Source: Siphonodentalium dalli (Eukaryota > Mollusca > Scaphopoda > Gadilida > Siphonodentaliidae). Taken from it: 64,000 nt of DNA. A program made the translations under genes and the position numbers. The first letter of the stretch is position 1. Each line of letters begins with the position of its first letter. The stretch is from positions 183,682,716 through 183,746,715 of the forward strand of contig CP136066.1 in the NCBI GenBank assembly GCA_032622095.1, written 5' to 3'. The notes below the pieces were generated by a model. The model ran no database searches. It saw nothing but the letters and a program-made list of their open reading frames with translations, and had not been told where the DNA came from. Positions 58,401 through 64,000 of the stretch are shown piece by piece.

Positions 58401-61400
58401 TCGGGGCATAGGCATACAAATGTAAAATTAATTATTAAGAAAATTGAATTTTTAAGGCACCAATGTACTACAGAAAAGCTAATGCGGCCATGCTGGTGTA
58501 TGATATCACTTCCCTGGAAACCTTTTATGATATTAAAGACTGGGTAAAAGGTAAGTATTTACAGTAATGGCCTAAATAATCGACTTCTTAACCACAGCAG
58601 AATTATGGGTAACTTTTCTGGATTTAGTTGGAAATATGGCTTGTTGCCATTCATCAGAAAGCTCTCAGTGAGAGAGTAGATTCATTGGTCCACAGTGGAG
58701 ATACTCCAATATAGCACTGTCAAAAAAGTGAGATTTTGAGATGGAACAGATTACACAACTTCTCATTCAAATTTGGACATGATATCTGGTGATTTTCGGA
58801 CAGGAAATCCCACACTGAATCGAAAGATACCAATATCTCAATTTCCCGCTAAAATGGAGATAGAACAGTTTAGTTCTGATGCGATTATTTGTTATACAGC
58901 TTCATTCATGAATCAGGATTCTTCAGTTATCAGGCATTATAGTTATTCATCTTAATGGCTCTCTGCCAATATTGATCTACTTCTTCATATCTGCATGGAA
59001 TATCAAGCAAATGTTAAAATATTAATCTGTTTTTTTTTTTCAGAACTGAAGAAAAATGTGGATACTCCTATAAGTCAGTATATAAATATCACATGTACCG
59101 CCAACCCTAGTGATGATCCCACCTCCTGTGCTGTGCAAGCCTGGATATAGTGTGTCTGACATTGCAGAATGAGGTCCCCAGAGGGTGAATATAATGATGC
59201 TACCCCATGCAGTGGCTACATCATCAAATTCACCCTCTGAGGACCTCTTTTTGTTTAGGCCACATCTGCTATGGGAGATCTTGGATCAGATTGAAGTTCC
59301 CCAGTTGCATTTGGTGATGTTCACCGATTAGTCACCTCGATTGTTTAATTTATCTTCTGCAAATTAGGGGATGTAGAAACTGAACAGAAGGGAAAAAGTA
59401 ACTAAAACAATGTTAATTTGAGACTACAGATACGTCCCAGAAGAAGGGGCCTAAGCAGAATGAGGTCCCCAGAAGGTGAATTTGGTGACGCTATCCAACA
59501 CTGCGGGCTCGCATCACCAAATTCACTATATGAGGACCTCATTCTGCAAATGTCAGACACACTATAGTGTGATTTCATTGAGATCCGCTCAAATATGTAC
59601 ATTTGTCAGACACACTATAGTGGTGATCTGACTACTCGGTATAATAATTAAATTATAATTTGCTAATATATGGTGCTGCATATAGTCCCCAAACTCAAGA
59701 CAGATTTCAGAAAAATATATAAGAATTATTTCAGTTGATTTTATGGAAATATTTTAAATATAAAAAATGAACATAGCATTGGAAACCGTGCTGTTATGAC
59801 CCAGTGGATAAATATAGTGGGAATGTTGCAAAAGCCCTGATACTTACTCCATCCAGACTTGATACAGTGTCTACAGCAGTGGTGACTACTCGGTATACTG
59901 AAAAAATAAAAAAATGCTAAAGTGTAGACTAATTAAATAAAATCAAATTTAATCACTAACGACTCTGAATGACTATTGTTTCCTGAAATAATAGGGATAA
60001 TGTGCATGATCAAATGCTATGTACAATAGAGAAACAATATATGGAATAATATTCCAAAAGCAGTGCTTGAAAAGAGTTACATGTAGTTATATCCACATAA
60101 ATTGTATTTTGTAAGAAGAAATGGAAAGTAATGTGTAATTAGTGATAATGTGGGGAGACAATTAATGGCATCATAATAATTACACAATTAATGTTATTTA
60201 TTACTGTGTCCTAACATGAAGCAATCAATATATTAATAGTGACATTGCACTTGACTTCCCAGCAAAATAACTAGACAGTAAAACTGACAGTGATTTAACT
60301 ATTTTGCCGCAGTGCAGTGTTCCATCACCTAACCACTTGCTATAAATATGCACTCAGCTGTTTTATCCTTTCATGATGGGACCTGCGCTGGTGCAACATT
60401 AAAGATCCTGCGCTAGTGCATTGTCTTATATATGCAAATTATAGGGAGCCTCGCATATGTAAGAGAATTCACTGGCTTACAAGGTCAAGGTAATATTGTT
60501 ACGCCAAAATATTCTCTTATATATGCTAAAGATCATGTGTTAATGCATTCTCTTATATATGCGAGTCTCCCATATGGAGCCTCACATATATAAGAGAATT
60601 CACTGGCTTACAAGGTCAGGGTAATATTGTTAGGACAAAACATTCTCTTATATATGCGAGGCTCCCTGTGGGAGACTCGTATATGTAAGAGAATTTATTG
60701 GCACAAAAAAAATGTTCAAGAAGCTCCAGTCATGGAAGGGTTAACACACATTCTTTTTCTTGTTATTTTCCAGTTATGTGCCTTTTTGGTAACAAATCAG
60801 ACCTTGAGCATGAACGAAAGGTTTCTATACAAGACGCGGAGGAATATGCTGCATCTATTGGTGCTCTATATTATGAAACCTCGGCTGTGAAAAACATGGG
60901 TAATTATCTTACTAGGTTATATTCACATGCGTGTAACATGTGAACTCATGTCTTAGAGATTAAAGAATAGCAACATAGCATGTGTTTTTTTACACTAAAT
61001 TGTGTTCACTGATGGTCAATTGCTAATTGTTCAATGTATTTCATACACCAATAAAACATCCCATCAAATGAACATGACCAAAACACAGAAAAGTACTGAT
61101 AATTCAAAGTAGAAATCAATCTAATAATTATGCCCCCATCCAAAAGATAGGTATACTGGATTACATGCTTCCGTCCACTCATATATCTCAACCATGGGTT
61201 ATTGGATCTCGATGAATTTTGTATGCAGGTTTGGCACCAGGAGGGCTTTCAAAAGGGGGTCCATTGACTGTTCACATTTTACGTTCAAGAGTTATATCTC
61301 TTTGATTATCTGAAAATGTTGGATTTCAGTCCATCCGTTCATATATCTCAACCATGGGTTATCGGGTCTCGATTAAATTTTGTATGCCGGTTTGTCACCA

Positions 61401-63536
61401 GGAGATCTTTCAAAAGAAGGTTCATTGACATTGTTTACATTTTACATTCAAGAGTTATCCCTCTTTGTTTATCTAAATTGTTGGATTTCAGTCTGTCTGC
61501 TCATATATCTCAATCAAATGGGTTATCGGATCTCAATGAAATTTGGTACGCAGATTTGACATCAGGAGGGCTTTAAAAAAAATTATGTTCAAGAGTTATC
61601 CCTCTTTGTTCATCTAAATTGTTGAATTTTTATCCGTCATTTCAAATTTGGTTTCCGTCCTGTCCATGTTTCAATTTGCACCATGGTAGTATCCCAGCAC
61701 TCGAGGTGCAACTTAGAGGTGCCATGATTATTGATTTTTATAAATCGATAATCGGTCCTCAATAATCGAATATAATTGATTAATTGGACCTAATATAAAT
61801 AACATCATTGGAAGTATTCCGTAATATGGCCCATTGGCTGGGTTTTGGTTAACTGCTGTCACTGGTTGTTTGAGGCATCGGCTGATGTAATTGTTATGTT
61901 AATAAAGTAGATCATAAACCATCGGTAGTGACTAATGTGCATAATGTATTCAATACCAGCACAGTTCTCGGTGATGTCATGGTCATAACATTTGTGAATT
62001 CATTAGAACGAACATAGCGATTAATTTCAGTGTTATGAATAGCCAAACATACAAATAATATGAAAGTAGGAATGCCCAACGGACCACCGGCAGTTCCTAA
62101 AAAAAAGAATCTAATGTTACGGAAACTATAAGTTTCAGCAAACTTTCAGAGCATGGATAACAATCACAAAGGTGGGCCCCCACCCGCAAATTTCAGGACT
62201 CAGAACAAGTTAAGTATTTGATAATAGTGAATTTCATTCACCATCATCACTCCAATCAAGGTTTCAGCAACGGCATCACCATAAGAACAAAGCTGCAGCG
62301 CCACCAATTTGTAGAATATACAACAACCCGAAGAGTAACCATGTCGCATCATCAAATGAACTGCCCACTGTTTGTAACATATTAGTAGTACATGTACTCA
62401 TATTGTCGGAATCTCTTTGATATGCGATCAAAGGTTGATAACCCCTCGGTTGTAGATTAAACTGTGTAAAACGAACACGGTATTCAATTATACCCGGCAT
62501 TTTCCAACATCCGAAATGACACAGATTAATTAAGGACGGAAATGGTAATCGATTATCGGCTTTATCAACGGTTCATCGATTATGCGATTAAACGTGGCAC
62601 CCCTAGTGCAACTTCTTGTTTGCTAATGTGTAAGGCTGCATATAGTCTCCAAACTCAGGTAAGATTTCAAGAGATAAGAATTATTTCAACTGATTTAATG
62701 AAAATATTTTTAAATGAGAAAACAGCCATATAAATAAAGAATAAACATAACATTGGAAACCGTGCTGTTATGGCCAAGTTGCAGTGGAAAAATATAGTGG
62801 TAATGTTGAAAAATCCCTAAAACTTACTCCATGCAAAGGTTGTTATCATTCATAATCCTGTAAGATCAGGCATTGTTTAAACTGTTTCGGAGTTCCTGTT
62901 ATGAATGATAGCCGACTTCAAATAGTGTGTCTGTCATTTGTAGAGGGTGAATTTAGTGCTGCTATCCTGCATGTTGATCTAGCATCACCAAATTCACCCT
63001 CTGGGGACCTCATTCTCCTTAGGCCTCATCTTTGGGAAGTATCTATAGTCTCAAATTAACATTGTGTTAGTTACTTTTTCCCCTCCTGGAAGTTTCTGTA
63101 TCCCCTAATTTGCAGAAGATAAAATGCATAATCGAGGTGGCCGATGGGTTAACATCACCAACTTCAACTGGGGAACTTCAAATCTCATCCTAGTTTTCCA
63201 ATTGCAGTTGGGACCTAAGTATAATGAGGTCCCCAGAGGGTGAATTTGGTGATGCTAGCCCGCTATGGGGACCTCATTCTGCAAATGTCAGACACACTAA
63301 ATTCAGATTTGATGTGAATCTGGTTGATATTTCTCTCCACAGGCATTGAAGAAGGATTCCTGGAAACTTCGAAGCAGCTGGTTAAATTGTGTGAGACCTC
63401 ACCTTCTTCTGGCCTCATCTGTACCATACATAACTCACACACAGATTCTAGAACCCCTAAAGACTCCAATGTGATACTCACTGAAAAGGATTCTGAAAAC
63501 TCACCGTCCACATCATCGAATTGTGCATGCCGATAG
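49378..63536 (+). CDS. Rab5/Rab21/Rab22-group small GTPase, complete gene, 7 coding exons
   Basis: Coding exons are 49378-49447, 53987-54083, 56036-56105, 58457-58550, 59044-59073, 60774-60899 and 63343-63536. They total 681 nt and encode 226 residues; all introns are GT-AG and phases close. An in-frame TAA at 49357 precedes the first ATG, which is followed at once by a second ATG. Motifs: P-loop GSQGVGKT (21-28), switch [13 protein letters not shown] (42-53), WDTAGQERF (68-76), NKSD (127-130), ETSA (155-158). The PTIGASF switch I and APMYYR in switch II place it with endosomal Rabs of the Rab5/21/22/31 group, but I cannot name the subfamily. A serine-rich tail of about 45 residues ends NCACR, with cysteines at 223 and 225 that could be prenylated. 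The likely role is a GTP-dependent switch in endocytic traffic, inferred from the family. Confidence 0.93.
49800..50400. repeat. ~300-bp tandem duplication in intron 1 of the second Rab gene
   Basis: CTTACCTTAACATGTA with GTGGCCAGTT, AGTCTCATTTT and CAGAAAAACTATCATT occurs from 49916 and again from 50217. Before it, GGCTCTGCCCCCCC and TTCCGGCGCCCCTG look like a transposon end without a visible partner. Confidence 0.7.
50401..51164. other. intron 1 of second Rab gene, nothing recognised
   Basis: No feature seen. Confidence 0.45.
51165..51520 (+). repeat. dispersed repeat N, copy 2
   Basis: Starts CACTCGTCGTTCGTCCGTC, then two units of about 165 bp each containing CGGAACCAAATTT or TTGGAACCAAATTTGG. 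Confidence 0.75.
51521..52215. other. intron 1 of second Rab gene, nothing recognised
   Basis: AT-rich sequence; no feature seen. Confidence 0.45.
52216..52290. mobile_element. B-family MITE fragment
   Basis: GTGGTGCAGCATTACAGATC and the first half of a hairpin. Confidence 0.6.
52513..52559. repeat. near-perfect hairpin
   Basis: Arms GTCCTATCATAGGTTC and GAACCTATGATAGGAC enclose the smaller palindrome ACGGACAGTCCGT. Confidence 0.9.
52633..53510. mobile_element. H-like element, copy 3, in intron 1 of the second Rab gene
   Basis: Starts near CCTACGAAGTCGATCCC with AACCATTGTTTGAAATCC, as in copy 2. It ends in three ~32-bp units of CTTCGCATGGACTCGTCTTC (53396-53505). The ends are degenerate. 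Confidence 0.55.
53568..53798. mobile_element. TTAA-bounded MITE, CCCTTTGAGTGCC type
   Basis: TTAA at both ends; inverted ends CCCTTTGAGTGCCAGG and CCTGGCACTCAAAGGG. It contains one hairpin module (53687-53752). The same end type occurs alone at 12170-12198. Confidence 0.9.
53987..54083 (+). CDS. second Rab gene, coding exon 2
   Basis: Encodes the rest of the P-loop and switch I (VGKTSVV...[11 protein letters not shown]). Acceptor TTAATTGTAG, donor GTGAGT. A 13-bp minisatellite starts 2 bases into the intron. Confidence 0.93.
54086..54137 (+). repeat. 13-bp minisatellite at the exon 2 donor
   Basis: Four identical units of GAGTACCCCATTA; the first unit begins inside the GTGAGT donor. Confidence 0.97.
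54334..55290 (+). repeat. intronic segmental repeat, copy in intron 2
   Basis: AGAGGATCTACAGTGAGTCC and its hairpin partner, then GGCTTCTATAAGGCC, then (after the A3 insertion) AATGTAAACAGATGACAAGC. Same order as 57871-58380. Confidence 0.85.
54662..55116 (+). mobile_element. A-family element, copy 3, in intron 2 of the second Rab gene
   Basis: About 455 bp from TGACCCGCCATATC to GATATGGCGGGTCA, same orientation as copy 1. It interrupts a segment that is uninterrupted at 57871-58380, which acts as an approximate empty site. Confidence 0.9.
55380..56035 (+). repeat. 48-bp satellite, about 14 units, each with a splice-acceptor consensus
   Basis: Units starting TTGATC(T/A)GTGAG occur at 55380, 55428, 55476, 55524, 55572, 55620 and on to about 56006. 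Five early units are almost identical; later ones diverge and include a two-unit higher-order repeat (55620 and 55760). Each ends TTTGTTATTT(T/C)TCAG. The array runs into the true acceptor of exon 3. Confidence 0.97.
56036..56105 (+). CDS. second Rab gene, coding exon 3
   Basis: Encodes [20 protein letters not shown] then RSM: G3 and switch II. The acceptor TTAATGTTTCAG is the last of a row of similar sites in a 48-bp satellite. The donor is GTTTGT. Confidence 0.93.
56106..56605. other. intron 3 of second Rab gene, mostly unrecognised
   Basis: Only a B-family left-end fragment at 56480-56540 (CCTTCCATGACTGTCGC to CCCTGTGCCAGTGG). Confidence 0.5.
56606..56868. mobile_element. F-family MITE, copy 3
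   Basis: CCCTTTCTTTACTAAATGG at the left and AGTAAAGGAAGGGTTAA at the right, inverted ends; the left target is ATAA. A GTTCAACAAACGAC arm is present. Confidence 0.8.
56907..57087. mobile_element. D-family MITE fragment
   Basis: AAGCCTGAATTTAGTGTGG, a shortened first hairpin, then the GAAGTTGGTGATGTTCA middle. Confidence 0.75.
57505..57708. mobile_element. B-family TTAA MITE, left end lost
   Basis: Two hairpin modules, right arm CATGGTTTTCGCCAAATTTC and GTCATGGAAGGGTTAA. Confidence 0.85.
57871..58380 (+). repeat. intronic segmental repeat, copy in intron 3
   Basis: AGAGGATCTACTATGAGTCC, GGCTTCTATGAGGCATG and AATGTAAAAAGATGACAAAC parallel the intron 2 copy; it ends about 76 bp before exon 4. 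Confidence 0.85.
58457..58550 (+). CDS. second Rab gene, coding exon 4
   Basis: Encodes [18 protein letters not shown] to DWVK. Acceptor TTTTTAAG, donor GTAAGT, ends in phase 1. A TA-flanked MITE begins 11 bp into the following intron. Confidence 0.93.
58562..58672. mobile_element. C-family MITE, left half, 11 bp after exon 4
   Basis: TA then CAGTAATGGCCTAAA; the copy stops at the loop (CTCTCAGTGAGAG). Confidence 0.88.
59044..59073 (+). CDS. second Rab gene, coding exon 5 (30-nt microexon)
   Basis: Thirty nucleotides encode LKKNVDTPI plus split codons. A T-run then CAG forms the acceptor and GTCAGT the donor. It is required to keep frame and to supply the loop before the CLFGNKSD strand. 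Confidence 0.88.
59137..59566. mobile_element. D-family MITE, full copy, in intron 5
   Basis: AAGCCTGGATATAGTGTGTC at the left, AATGTCAGACACACTATAG at the right; both hairpins present. Starts 63 bp after the microexon. Confidence 0.9.
59660..59860 (+). repeat. ~205-bp dispersed repeat, copy 1
   Basis: GCTGCATATAGTCCCCAAAC and GGAAACCGTGCTGTTATG; parallels 62621-62836. Confidence 0.8.
59861..60361. other. intron 5, nothing recognised
   Basis: AT-rich; no feature seen. Confidence 0.45.
60362..60744. mobile_element. B-family TTAA MITE with internal duplication, upstream of exon 6
   Basis: Right TTAA intact and left TTAT. An extra hairpin-plus-spacer unit is inserted (CACTGGCTTACAAGGTCA occurs twice). 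Confidence 0.9.
60774..60899 (+). CDS. second Rab gene, coding exon 6
   Basis: Encodes [20 protein letters not shown] through [10 protein letters not shown], covering G4 and G5. Acceptor TTATTTTCCAG, donor GTAATT, phase 1 at both ends. A TTAA-bounded MITE ends 29 bp before the exon. Confidence 0.93.
61130..61713 (+). repeat. TCCGTCC-type repeat, three units, in intron 6
   Basis: CATATATCTCAACCATGGG recurs at 61180 and 61341 and, diverged, near 61503; GTATACTGGATTACATGC at the head. It ends CCCAGCACTCGAGGTGCAAC, cut by the hAT-like element. Confidence 0.8.
61714..62605. mobile_element. hAT-like non-autonomous element, 892 bp, in intron 6
   Basis: Ends TAGAGGTGCCATGATTA and TAAACGTGGCACCCCTA are inverted; 8-bp duplication GTGCAACT at 61706-61713 and 62606-62613. 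No transposase frame. Confidence 0.93.
62621..62836 (+). repeat. ~205-bp dispersed repeat, copy 2
   Basis: GGCTGCATATAGTCTCCAAA and TTGGAAACCGTGCTGTTATG as in 59660-59860. Confidence 0.8.
62918..63310. mobile_element. D-family MITE upstream of exon 7
   Basis: First hairpin missing a piece (TTTGTAGAGGGTGAATT), middle reversed relative to other copies, second hairpin shortened, ends GTCAGACACACTAAATTC. Confidence 0.85.
63343..63536 (+). CDS. second Rab gene, coding exon 7 (tail and stop)
   Basis: Encodes [17 protein letters not shown] and a Ser/Thr-rich hypervariable tail ending NCACR, then TAG. Acceptor TCTCTCCACAG. A D-family repeat ends about 33 bp before the acceptor. I saw no AATAAA before the window end. 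Confidence 0.93.
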
Positions 63537-64000
63537 CTGCAAGGAATGCTTATTTATTTTAATAGATCTTGCCACCTCAGATTAGTCGGGTGCTGCAGCT
63601 AATGTCATACGATACTTGCTTCAGGCAGATGGTAAAGCAGCTGGTCACAAACACATTGTTAGGTGCTTGTTACATGAGACAGGATAACCCGGATAACTCA
63701 GCTAGCCGGACAACTCAATTTGCCAGAACAACTCGGTTTGACATGCACAAAACCAGCTGTCAATAACCATGTTATGACATCAGTACTAATGTCGCAAGTG
63801 GTGTGGGTGGTCACTTAGAAACATCACTCACATGACCCTACCATTCTATTGGCTGATGTCATGTCAAGTCACTATGAATCATGTTATGTTCCCAGTTTTA
63901 ATCTCGGCTAGCCAGGATGACTCGCCGAGGTGTCCCACCTAAGCGAGTTGTCCCAACTAGGCGGGATGGGTTATCTGGCTTGTCGAAGCCCACAATGTCT
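63537..64000. other. downstream flank of the second Rab gene
   Basis: Includes the presumed 3' UTR. Several short phrases around ACAACTC / GAGTTGTCC and CTAGCC (63680-63960) look like diverged repeats. No AATAAA seen. Confidence 0.4.

Noticed and set aside
45-64000. CRISPR array
   Set aside because: The repeats are transposon hairpins, satellites or duplications in a eukaryotic genome; no regularly spaced repeat/spacer pattern.

Overview
This window looks like intron-rich nuclear DNA of an invertebrate animal. It is AT-rich, has introns of 0.5-7.7 kb, and is crowded with short non-autonomous DNA transposons and dispersed repeats that carry runs of TCCGTCC. I think a marine mollusc, perhaps a bivalve, is likely. 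That is inference from repeat style and from the Rab8 protein, not proof.

Two protein-coding genes can be assembled completely, both on the + strand and both encoding Rab-type small GTPases. (1) Rab8: seven coding exons between 8616 and 32972, 208 residues, ending in the CaaX motif CTIL. (2) A Rab of the Rab5/Rab21/Rab22 group: seven coding exons between 49378 and 63536, 226 residues, ending in CACR and including a 30-nt exon. All exon phases close and all introns are GT-AG. The genes lie head to tail about 16.4 kb apart and share no intron positions. Both are membrane-traffic switches, but nothing here shows that they work together.

Most of the remaining sequence is mobile or repetitive. 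Families identified by internal comparison: (A) ~440-bp elements with TGACCCGCC ends; (B, F, K and others) TTAA-bounded, piggyBac-like MITEs with several unrelated end sequences; (C) ~210-bp palindromic TA-flanked MITEs starting CAGTAATG; (D) ~430-bp elements ending in CAGAATGAGGTCC hairpins; several hAT-like elements with 8-bp target duplications (5726-7420, 24067-24910, 37469-37838, 46903-47824, 61714-62605, and an imperfect one at 42605-42925); a foldback element at ~9015-11936 with another element nested in one arm; a palindrome array built on CTTAAG (~17567-19318); and two Penelope-like GIY-YIG endonuclease remnants (35965-36291 + strand, 36940-37221 - strand).

Layout: 1-8.6 kb intergenic repeats; 8.6-33 kb Rab8 with repeat-filled introns; 33-49.4 kb intergenic, dense in MITEs and with the Penelope remnants; 49.4-63.5 kb the second Rab gene; 63.5-64 kb its downstream flank. 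Most unusual are one ~65-bp hairpin module reused inside transposons with at least four different ends, and intron 2 of the second Rab gene, which has a 13-bp minisatellite at its donor and a 48-bp satellite carrying a splice-acceptor consensus in every unit at its acceptor.
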